Of a stretch of DNA of 11,143 nucleotides, positions 1-6,634 are shown in pieces (position 1 is the first letter of the stretch; each line of letters opens with the position of its first letter). Origin of the DNA: Sediminibacterium sp. (GTDB lineage Bacteria > Bacteroidota > Bacteroidia > Chitinophagales > Chitinophagaceae); contig JALQXE010000126.1 in the NCBI GenBank assembly GCA_023263235.1, positions 1 through 11,143 on the forward strand, read 5' to 3'. Position numbers and translations under genes: made by a program. Under the pieces are notes generated by a model. It ran no database searches, was not told the origin of the DNA, and saw nothing but the letters and a program-made list of their open reading frames with translations.

Positions 1-156
1 AACTGAGCAGGTATTAATTACATAAACGTCTGCTTTATCGGTAAATGCTTTCTTTTCAAAGCCTTCTTGTTCCAATTGTCTGGAAAGGGTAGAAGTCTCC
101 GAAAAGTTAAGCTTACAGCCTAAAGTATGAAAAGCGACCGAACGTTGATTACTCAT
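1..156 (-). CDS. mtaB: tRNA t6A37 methylthiotransferase MtaB, N-terminal fragment (cut by window edge)
   Basis: This is the first 52 codons of a radical-SAM methylthiotransferase. The family adds a methylthio group to N6-threonylcarbamoyladenosine at position 37 of ANN-decoding tRNAs, in the cytoplasm. The visible part is the start of the UPF0004 domain. The near-N-terminal motif FHTLGCKLNFSE contains Cys14, and VINTCSV contains Cys50. These are the first two of the three cysteines that hold the auxiliary 4Fe-4S cluster. The TLGCKLN form fits MtaB (YqeV type) better than MiaB or RimO, which usually read GCQMN or GCxKN. The ATG at 154-156 is the only sensible start, because the family motif begins about eight residues later. 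A TAnnTTTG promoter element lies only six bases upstream, so the message may be leaderless. The rest of the protein, including the CxxxCxxC radical-SAM motif and TRAM domain, is outside the window. Confidence 0.88.
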   Translation of the reverse strand, partial: MSNQRSVAFHTLGCKLNFSETSTLSRQLEQEGFEKKAFTDKADVYVINTCSV

Positions 157-162
157 GGGGTG

Positions 163-170
163 CAAAGATA
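163..170 (-). promoter_or_regulatory. Bacteroidota -7 promoter element upstream of mtaB
   Basis: On the minus strand this reads TATCTTTG, a perfect match to the Bacteroidota -7 consensus TAnnTTTG, followed by CACCCC and the mtaB ATG. A three-of-four match to the -33 TTTG (TTTC) lies about 20 bases further upstream. The start site expected from the -7 position falls at or next to the start codon. Confidence 0.6.
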
Positions 171-224
171 AAAAACCTAGGGGGAACCCGGAAATCTTAA
201 AATAATCTTAATAAAGGCCTTAAT

Positions 225-255
225 TTTCCTTTTTGACAAGATTAAGTTAAGTTTG
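225..255 (+). promoter_or_regulatory. Putative promoter of the DUF2723 gene
   Basis: TAAGTTTG at 248-255 matches the Bacteroidota -7 consensus TAnnTTTG exactly. TTTC at 225-228 is a weak -33 match with a 19-base spacer, which is within the usual range. Transcription would begin around 260, giving a leader of roughly 15 bases before the ATG at 276. No Shine-Dalgarno sequence is visible; the bases before the ATG are A-rich, as is common in this phylum. Confidence 0.5.
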
Positions 256-275
256 CAACTACTAAAATTGTCAAA

Positions 276-3200
276 ATGGACTTTAAAAAAGTGAATAATT
301 GGACAGGGTGGATTGTTACCCTTATTGCTTGTACTGTATATGTTATGACTACCGAGGCTACTGGAAGTTTTTGGGATTGTGGTGAGTTTATAAGTAGTGC
401 TTATAAATTACAAATTCCGCATCCGCCAGGGGCGCCTATGTTTGTATTATTGGGTAGATTATTCATTGTTTTATTTGGAGACAATCCGCAAACAGCGGCA
501 AAGGCGGTTAATATCATGAGTGCCCTAGCTAGCGGGTTCACTATCATGTTCTTGTTTTGGACCATCACCCATTTTGCAAAAAGAATTGTACAAAAGGGCA
601 CGGAGGCATTAAGTAATGCTCAAATTATTGCAATTATGGGTGCAGGTATTGTAGGCGCTCTTGCTTATACTTTTTCAGATTCATTTTGGTACAGTGCTGT
701 TGAAGGTGAGGTGTATGCATTAAGTTCATTTTTTACCGCTTTGGTATTTTGGGCAATTTTAAAATGGGAACATAAAGCCAATCAACCAGGTGCCGACAAA
801 TGGATAATTTTCATATTCTATTTGATGGGAATTTCAATTGGAGTTCACTTATTAAACATCCTAACCATTCCAGCAATTGTAATGGTATATTATTTCCGTA
901 ATTATAAAGCAAGTTTTTGGGGAGCATTTATCGCATTTATGATTGGGGTAGTAATAACAGGGTTTATTCAAGTGTTTTTAATTCAATACACGGTTAAATG
1001 GGCAGGTGCATTTGATGTTATGTTCGTAAATGAATTCAAGCTTCCTTTTTTTAGTGGATTTATCGCCTTCTTTGTTTTAGTAGCAGTTATTTTGGCATTT
1101 GGAATTCATTATGCAAATAAAAAAGGGATATACTTTTTAAAATTAGGTATCTGGTCAACTATATTTTTCTTACTAGGTTACACAAGCTATGTAACCACAA
1201 TGATACGTTCCAATGCAGACCCTTCTGTAGATATGTACAATGTGGACAATCCGGTAACCTTGGTTGGTTATTTAGGTAGAGAACAATATGGCGATTGGCC
1301 TATCGTATATGGTCCTGACTTTGTGGATCAGGTAGAAACCATTGAAGGATCTGATCAATATGTGAAAACAGAAAAAAATTACGAATTTTCAGGTAAGAAT
1401 CTAAAGAGAGACTGGGGTTCTGCTCCATCTTCTCATTTATTCCCAAGAATGTGGGATAGTGAGAATGACAGAGGGCAGCTAGAAACGTATAAAAATTTTG
1501 GTGGTGTTGTTGAGGGTGAAGATGTGACTTTTGGCAATAATCTTCGCTACTTTACGAATTATCAAATTGGTTTTATGTACATGCGTTATTTCCTCTGGAA
1601 TTTTGCTGGCAAGCAAAATGATATTCAAGGATTTGGCAATGTGCGCGATGGCAATTTTATAACAGGCATTCCATTTATAGATGATTTGTATTTAGGCGAT
1701 CAATCCAAAATGCCTGCCTCGGCTCAAAAAAATAATAAGGCAAATAATAAATTATTTATGTTGCCTTTAATTTTGGGTTTAATGGGTTTTGTTTATCAAT
1801 TAACAAAGACGAAAAAAGATTTTTTAGTAACGGGACTTTTATTCTTTTTCACTGGTCTTGCAATTGTTGTTTATTTAAACCAACAAAGTTTACAACCACG
1901 TGAGCGTGATTATGCTTATGTAGGTTCATTTTACGCATTCGCAATTTGGATAGGACTAGGTGTGTTACAAATTATTGATTGGTTCAAAAATTTTATGACA
2001 CCAAGAGTTGCAGCTATAGTAGCAACATTAATATGCTTTTTGGCAGTGCCAAGCTTAATGGCGCAGCAAGAATGGGACGACCATGACCGTAGCAAAAAAA
2101 CACTGCCTTTGGACTTAGCGCGTGACTATTTGGAAAGCTGCCCGCCAAATGCAATTTTATTTTCTTTCGGTGACAATGACACTTATCCTTTGTGGTATGC
2201 ACAGGAAGTAGAGGGAATTCGTCCCGATGTTCGCGTAGTGGTGAATAGTTTATTGGGGTCCGATTGGTATATGAAAGAACTTAGGTACAAAGTTAATAAT
2301 AGTGATAAGTTTGATGTGATTTTTAGTGAAGATCAAGTGGCAGGTAATAAGTTAAATTATGTATTGTATTCACCTATTAATAAAGATGCTGAGGCAGCCT
2401 ACCAGAATTTAGATTCTGTATTTAGAAACGTAATAGGGGATCCAACTGGAAAGTTTGCAAAACAAACCGAAGGTGGTCCAATGAATACATTCCCAACACA
2501 TAAATTTAAAGTGCCCGTTAATAAGGCAAATGCAATTGCTTCTGGCATTGTGAAGCCCACTGATAGCATTGTAGATGAGATGCTTATAGATTTAGCACCA
2601 AAAAGAAATTATATGGTGAAAAATGAGTTGGCTATGTTTGCCATTATTGCAACCTCACAATTTAAAAGACCCATTTGCTTTACATCTCCACAAGAATTAT
2701 CTGAATTGGGATTGGATAAATATGTAAGATTAAGAGGTATGGCATATGAGTTGGTTCCTATCAAAGTTGATAATCCTGTAAATACGGAGGCTGCTTACAA
2801 AACAATGATGAGTAAATTTGCCTTTGGAAATGCAAAAAATCCTGATGTATATTTTGATGAAGAAAACAGACGCCATTTAAACTCTTTGAGAATGGCAGTT
2901 GCGCAGGTTGCATTTTCTTTAGTAGTAGAAGGCAAAAAAGAAGAAGCTAAAAAATTATTAAGAAAAATACACAATGAAACCAATGAAAAGAATTTACCAT
3001 ACGGTATGGTTTCAAATAGAGGTGGCAACCAGGACAACAGGATTGCATCTGAGTTCTTAAGAGCTTGTTATGCTGCCGGCGATTTAGAATTAGCGAAAAA
3101 AATTAATAAATCAATTGTTAATGACCTTGACCAACAATTAAAATATTATAATTCACTAGGCGCCAACATGAGTGATAAGCAGTTCATTCAAAATTTACAA

Positions 3201-3350
3201 GCTGCAATAGACCAAAAGCCAAATGTCTTTGTACAAGAAGATTATGAGCAACAGCATCCTAAGCAAATGACATTACTACAAGATGCTGCATCGGCGCTTG
3301 ATATTAAAAACAGGCTAGAGGTGATGGCGACGCAATTTGGTGTAAAATAA
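276..3350 (+). CDS. DUF2723 membrane protein, GT117/TMEM260-like putative protein O-glycosyltransferase
   Basis: This is a large inner-membrane protein of the DUF2723 family (CAZy GT117), whose eukaryotic member TMEM260 is a protein O-mannosyltransferase. The bacterial donor and acceptor are not established here. After a first membrane helix (residues 10-28) comes the family signature FWDCGEFISSAYKLQIPHPPG (about 32-52). Its Asp34 and Glu37 sit in the first periplasmic loop, where GT-C enzymes keep their catalytic acid. Many further helices follow to about residue 600. The segment around 538-546 (SLQPRERDY) just before a membrane helix is also a family hallmark. A soluble C-terminal part contains FSFGDNDTYPLWYAQEVEG (about 630-648) and then helical, possibly TPR-like sequence to the end. 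Full-length members in Bacteroidota are about 1000 residues, so this one is complete. The gene stands alone, with its own promoter and the shared terminator after it. I am confident of the family and less so of the reaction. Confidence 0.88.
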   Translation: MDFKKVNNWTGWIVTLIACTVYVMTTEATGSFWDCGEFISSAYKLQIPHPPGAPMFVLLGRLFIVLFGDNPQTAAKAVNIMSALASGFTIMFLFWTITHFAKRIVQKGTEALSNAQIIAIMGAGIVGALAYTFSDSFWYSAVEGEVYALSSFFTALVFWAILKWEHKANQPGADKWIIFIFYLMGISIGVHLLNILTIPAIVMVYYFRNYKASFWGAFIAFMIGVVITGFIQVFLIQYTVKWAGAFDVMFVNEFKLPFFSGFIAFFVLVAVILAFGIHYANKKGIYFLKLGIWSTIFFLLGYTSYVTTMIRSNADPSVDMYNVDNPVTLVGYLGREQYGDWPIVYGPDFVDQVETIEGSDQYVKTEKNYEFSGKNLKRDWGSAPSSHLFPRMWDSENDRGQLETYKNFGGVVEGEDVTFGNNLRYFTNYQIGFMYMRYFLWNFAGKQNDIQGFGNVRDGNFITGIPFIDDLYLGDQSKMPASAQKNNKANNKLFMLPLILGLMGFVYQLTKTKKDFLVTGLLFFFTGLAIVVYLNQQSLQPRERDYAYVGSFYAFAIWIGLGVLQIIDWFKNFMTPRVAAIVATLICFLAVPSLMAQQEWDDHDRSKKTLPLDLARDYLESCPPNAILFSFGDNDTYPLWYAQEVEGIRPDVRVVVNSLLGSDWYMKELRYKVNNSDKFDVIFSEDQVAGNKLNYVLYSPINKDAEAAYQNLDSVFRNVIGDPTGKFAKQTEGGPMNTFPTHKFKVPVNKANAIASGIVKPTDSIVDEMLIDLAPKRNYMVKNELAMFAIIATSQFKRPICFTSPQELSELGLDKYVRLRGMAYELVPIKVDNPVNTEAAYKTMMSKFAFGNAKNPDVYFDEENRRHLNSLRMAVAQVAFSLVVEGKKEEAKKLLRKIHNETNEKNLPYGMVSNRGGNQDNRIASEFLRACYAAGDLELAKKINKSIVNDLDQQLKYYNSLGANMSDKQFIQNLQAAIDQKPNVFVQEDYEQQHPKQMTLLQDAASALDIKNRLEVMATQFGVK

Positions 3351-3366
3351 ATTTAAGTATACTTAT

Positions 3367-3410
3367 ATAAAACAAGAAGGCCTCGCAAAAGCGAGGCCTT
3401 CTTGTTTTAT
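3367..3410. terminator. Bidirectional intrinsic terminator between convergent genes
   Basis: A perfect inverted repeat has 20 paired bases per arm (3367-3386 with 3391-3410) and an AAAA loop (3387-3390). The inner part of the stem is GC-rich (GGCCTCGC). Read rightward it ends in TTGTTTTATT. Read leftward the AAAACAA arm gives the same T-rich tail. It lies 16 bases after the DUF2723 stop and 11 bases after the cysteine desulfurase stop on the other strand, so it should end both transcripts. Confidence 0.93.
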
Positions 3411-3421
3411 TATCTAATTTT

Positions 3422-4549
3422 TTAAAGCAAATCTTTTAAAGTGGCAATTACTTTATCTATTTCTGCTTTTGTATTTTGTTTTGAAAAAGAGAAACGAATG
3501 GTTGCAATATTTTCTCCTTTATTTAAGGCTCTTATTACATGAGAGCCCTGCTGTGCGCCACTTGAGCATGCGCTTCCACCGCTTGCACAAATATGATGGA
3601 TGTCTAAGTTAAACAACATCATTTCGGACTTTTCATTTTTTGGAAAGTTAACGCTAAGTAAGGTATATAAACTATCTCCAAAAGTATCACCATTAAAGCT
3701 TACCGCGGGAACATTTGAAACTAATTCATCATGCATGTATTTACGAAGTTCATTAATGTATGCACTGTCTTTTTCGTAATGTTCAGTTGCCAATTCCAAT
3801 GCTTTTGCAAATCCTACTATACCGTATAAATTTTCGGTTCCCGCACGCATATTACGTTCCTGTGCGCCTCCATGAACAAGGGGACTAATTTTAATATTTT
3901 CATTGATATATAAAATACCAACGCCCTTAGGTCCATGAAATTTATGACCAGCGCCGGTGATAAAATCAACGGGTGTTTCTTTTAAGTTAAAAGGAAAATG
4001 CCCCACGGTTTGAACGGTATCACTATGGAAATAAGCGCTGTGTTTTTTACAAATTTCACCCACTTTATGCAAATCAATCATATTGCCAATTTCGTTATTG
4101 GCATGCATAATGGATACTATGGCTTTGGTAGGGTTATTTGAAAGTAATAGTTCCAAGCTTTCTAAATCTACATGACCATTTGGTAAAATGCTAACATAAC
4201 TAAGTGCAACACCTGCTGTTTTCGCCAAATGTTCAACCGTATGTAAAGTGGCATGGTGTTCAATGGGGGAGCTAATAATATGTTGGCATCCTAAATCGTA
4301 AATGGCGGCGTGTAATATGGTATTACTACTTTCAGTGCCGCCACTTGTAAAAAATATTTCCGAAGGTTTTGCACCTAAATTATTGGCTACCGACTTGCGC
4401 GCTTGTTCAATAGCCATTCTGGATTCTCTGCCATAGCTATATATAGAGGATGGGTTCCCAAATTTTTCTGTCAAATAGGGCATCATGGCTTCTAGAACCG
4501 ATGGATCTAAAGAAGTTGTTGCCGCATTGTCAAAATAGATTCTTTCCAT
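3422..4549 (-). CDS. Cysteine desulfurase, NifS/IscS family (class I)
   Basis: This is a PLP-dependent enzyme that takes sulfur from L-cysteine as a protein persulfide for Fe-S clusters or tRNA thiolation. In 375-residue numbering, the N-terminus reads YFDNAATT, followed by the phosphate-binding SGGTESSN (69-76) and EHH with the PLP-stacking His98. HSDTVQ contains the pyridine-binding Asp177 and Gln180. AGHKFHGPKG contains the PLP lysine, Lys203. The mobile loop GSACSSG contains the catalytic Cys328. Arg352 in IRFSF would bind the substrate carboxylate. All key residues are present. The reading frame is open 22 codons further upstream, but I chose the ATG at 4547-4549 because family members begin at MxxIYFDNAATT and the longer form would overlap the glmM 3' end. 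It lies 10 bases after glmM and is very likely co-transcribed. It could be called nifS or iscS; no scaffold or SUF gene is nearby to decide its role. Confidence 0.93.
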   Translation of the reverse strand: MERIYFDNAATTSLDPSVLEAMMPYLTEKFGNPSSIYSYGRESRMAIEQARKSVANNLGAKPSEIFFTSGGTESSNTILHAAIYDLGCQHIISSPIEHHATLHTVEHLAKTAGVALSYVSILPNGHVDLESLELLLSNNPTKAIVSIMHANNEIGNMIDLHKVGEICKKHSAYFHSDTVQTVGHFPFNLKETPVDFITGAGHKFHGPKGVGILYINENIKISPLVHGGAQERNMRAGTENLYGIVGFAKALELATEHYEKDSAYINELRKYMHDELVSNVPAVSFNGDTFGDSLYTLLSVNFPKNEKSEMMLFNLDIHHICASGGSACSSGAQQGSHVIRALNKGENIATIRFSFSKQNTKAEIDKVIATLKDLL

Positions 4550-4559
4550 ACTTGCTAAA

Positions 4560-5942
4560 TTACTGAATTGTGCTAATAATAGCAATGATCTCATCGGCAA
4601 GTTTGTCGGCCTCAATTTGTGAAGGTGCTTCGGTATAAATGCGAATGATAGGTTCAGTATTACTTGATCTTAAATGTACCCAGGTGTTTTCAAAATCTAT
4701 TTTAAAGCCATCTACTTTATTGATAGGGAATTGCCCAAATTTGGTTTCCAAGGTAGCAAAGATTTTATCTAATGAAATATGATCATCCAAATCCATTTTT
4801 TTCTTGCTCATATAGTATGCGGGATAGCTTGCTCTGAGTGCTGATGTTGTCATTTTTGATTTAGCTAAATGCGTTAAAAATAGAGCTATACCAATTAATG
4901 CATCTCTTCCATAATGAAGGTCTGGAACAATGATACCACCATTGCCTTCGCCACCAATTACTGCTTTTTCCTGCTTCATCATGGTAACAACATTTACTTC
5001 CCCAACTGCACTTGCAAAGTATTTGCAGCCTTGTTTTTCAGTAATATCTCTTAAAGCTCTTGTGGAAGAAAGGTTACTTACGGTAGCTCCTTTTATATTT
5101 TGTAAAATATAATCTGCTACTGCTACTAAAGTATATTCTTCACCAAATAATTCTCCGTCCTCACTTACGAAACATAGTCTATCTACATCTGGGTCAACTG
5201 CAATTCCTAAATGTGCTTTTTCATTAACTACCGTATTGCATAAGTCTGTTAAATGTTCTTTCAAGGGCTCAGGATTATGCGCAAAATTGCCCGTCATTTC
5301 TTCATTTAGCACTTTTATGGTAGAAACACCAATTGCGTTTAACAATGCAGGTACCGAAAAAGCACCACTACTATTAATGGCATCTACTACAACCGAAAAT
5401 TGAGCAGCTTTAATGGCATGAACATCAACTAATGGATAGTTTACAATGGCTTGTATATGTTTTGCTAAACTATCCGAATTTGAAATAATTTTCCCCATAT
5501 CATCCACTGCCGCGTAATTAAAATCTTCATTTGCCGCCAATGTTAAAATTGTTTTACCTTCTTCGGCACTTACAAATTCACCTTTTTCATTTAACAATTT
5601 CAGTGCATTCCATTGCTTAGGATTATGACTCGCCGTTAAAATAATGCCACCATCTGCTTTTTCAAAAACCACTGCCATTTCAACAGTGGGTGTAGTGCTC
5701 AAGCCTAAATGAATTACGTCAATACCCAATGCCAACAAACATTGTTCTACAAGTGCTTCCACCATTTCCCCGCTCATTCGGCCATCTCGGCCTACCACTA
5801 CTTTTTTTGCTCCAGGCGACTTATTTATTAACCAGGTTCCATAGGCCGATGCGAATTTAACAATATCAATAGGAGTTAAGTTATCATTGGGTTTTCCACC
5901 AATAGTACCTCTAAATCCAGAGATGCTTTTTATAAGAGACAT
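4560..5942 (-). CDS. glmM: Phosphoglucosamine mutase GlmM
   Basis: This cytoplasmic alpha-D-phosphohexomutase most likely converts glucosamine-6-phosphate to glucosamine-1-phosphate, the step before UDP-GlcNAc for peptidoglycan and lipid A. It has 460 residues, the normal full length, and all four family motifs. These are the phosphoserine loop ILTASHNPKQWNALK (Ser105 is the phosphorylated residue), the Mg-binding DPDVDR (Asp250, Asp252, Asp254, Arg255), the sugar-recognition loop GGEGNGG (330-336), and the phosphate-binding loop RSSNTEP (425-431). The N-terminal SISGFRGTIGG is also typical. The GEGNGG form, rather than the GEMSGH of the E. coli-type enzyme, resembles the Bacteroidota and archaeal-like branch. 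Phosphomannomutase or phosphoglucomutase activity cannot be excluded from sequence alone. It is the first gene of a minus-strand pair with the cysteine desulfurase. Confidence 0.9.
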   Translation of the reverse strand: MSLIKSISGFRGTIGGKPNDNLTPIDIVKFASAYGTWLINKSPGAKKVVVGRDGRMSGEMVEALVEQCLLALGIDVIHLGLSTTPTVEMAVVFEKADGGIILTASHNPKQWNALKLLNEKGEFVSAEEGKTILTLAANEDFNYAAVDDMGKIISNSDSLAKHIQAIVNYPLVDVHAIKAAQFSVVVDAINSSGAFSVPALLNAIGVSTIKVLNEEMTGNFAHNPEPLKEHLTDLCNTVVNEKAHLGIAVDPDVDRLCFVSEDGELFGEEYTLVAVADYILQNIKGATVSNLSSTRALRDITEKQGCKYFASAVGEVNVVTMMKQEKAVIGGEGNGGIIVPDLHYGRDALIGIALFLTHLAKSKMTTSALRASYPAYYMSKKKMDLDDHISLDKIFATLETKFGQFPINKVDGFKIDFENTWVHLRSSNTEPIIRIYTEAPSQIEADKLADEIIAIISTIQ

Positions 5943-5974
5943 ATTGCTTGTTTTTACTTTTTTAAAAGGATTTA

Positions 5975-5982
5975 CAAATTTA
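5975..5982 (-). promoter_or_regulatory. Putative -7 promoter element of the glmM operon
   Basis: The minus strand reads TAAATTTG, an exact match to TAnnTTTG, ending 32 bases before the glmM start codon. The expected leader is about 25 bases. I see no good -33 TTTG at the right distance, so support rests on the -7 element and its position. Confidence 0.42.
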
Positions 5983-6017
5983 CTTTAAATTTTTGCACTT
6001 CCTTGTATCTTTATATT

Positions 6018-6611
6018 ATGATGCAATCTTTTTGGGCAGATTTATTAACAAAAGACAAGGCTTTATTTTCTATGATCAATGGGGAATGGACCTGCTCTTT
6101 TTTCGACAAAATCATGCCTTGGGTGCGGACCTCAAACAATTGGTTTCCTTTGTATATTTTGCTATTAGGTTTCATTATTTATAAATGGAAGAAAAATGCT
6201 TGGAAATGGATATTATTGGCTGCTATCAATGTTACCCTAACGGATCAAATAAGTAGCAGTATTTTCAAACCACTTTTTCAGCGAGTAAGACCCTGTTTAG
6301 ATCCGGTTTTAATGCATAAATCTAGGCTACTATTGGAACACTGCTCTGGTGGATTTAGTTTTACATCCTCTCATGCAGCCAATCATTTTGGCATTGCCCT
6401 ATTCATCATAATCACATTACAGCCCCTGTTTAAAAATTACCGATTTATATTTTTAATATGGGCAGCAGTAATTGCTTACGCACAGGTATATGTTGGAGTT
6501 CATTATCCGTTGGATATTTTAGGCGGTACTATTATTGGAATTTTGGTAGGATATTATAATGGTAAATTATTCAAGTATTGGCAAAACAAAAACTTAGCTG
6601 TTGTACAGTAA
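6018..6611 (+). CDS. PAP2-family membrane phosphatase
   Basis: This integral membrane phosphatase of the PAP2 superfamily has 197 residues. The family removes phosphate from lipid phosphates, such as undecaprenyl pyrophosphate, phosphatidic acid or lipid A, at the outer face of the inner membrane. Motif 1 is KPLFQRVRP (Lys84-x6-Arg91-Pro92). Motif 2 is FTSSHAAN (Ser118, His119). Motif 3 is AQVYVGVHYPLD (nucleophile His162 and Asp166). The usual SR of motif 3 reads AQ here, so the expected Arg is Gln156. About five or six hydrophobic helices are visible, including 44-56, 63-77, 122-136 and 143-160. I chose the ATG at 6018; an in-frame TTG at 6003 would add only five residues and is unlikely. 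The gene is followed after 23 bases by a GT-C glycosyltransferase gene, probably in one operon, which hints at lipid-carrier recycling or lipid A editing. The exact substrate is unknown. Confidence 0.88.
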   Translation: MMQSFWADLLTKDKALFSMINGEWTCSFFDKIMPWVRTSNNWFPLYILLLGFIIYKWKKNAWKWILLAAINVTLTDQISSSIFKPLFQRVRPCLDPVLMHKSRLLLEHCSGGFSFTSSHAANHFGIALFIIITLQPLFKNYRFIFLIWAAVIAYAQVYVGVHYPLDILGGTIIGILVGYYNGKLFKYWQNKNLAVVQ

Positions 6612-6634
6612 TTTCTGCCATTTAATTAAACATA

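Noticed and set aside
214..221. AAGGCCTT palindrome in the mtaB-DUF2723 intergenic region
   Set aside because: Only eight bases with no flanking symmetry; easily chance.
3354..3365. 12-base palindrome TAAGTATACTTA after the DUF2723 stop
   Set aside because: AT-rich and too short to be a strong site; the adjacent perfect hairpin explains termination.
4550..4615. Possible 22-residue N-terminal extension of the cysteine desulfurase
   Set aside because: It would overlap the glmM 3' end, lacks family similarity, and the ATG at 4549 gives the normal NifS-family start.
6006..6013. TATCTTTA just before the PAP2 start as a promoter element
   Set aside because: It lacks the final G of TAnnTTTG, has no -33 partner at the right distance, and the region is T-rich enough for chance matches.
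6003..6017. TTG at 6003 as an alternative PAP2 start
   Set aside because: It adds only five residues; two adjacent ATG codons at 6018 and 6021 are better starts.
5993..6184. Short plus-strand reading frame overlapping the PAP2 gene
   Set aside because: It lies in another frame of a gene with clear PAP2 motifs and shows no family signature of its own.
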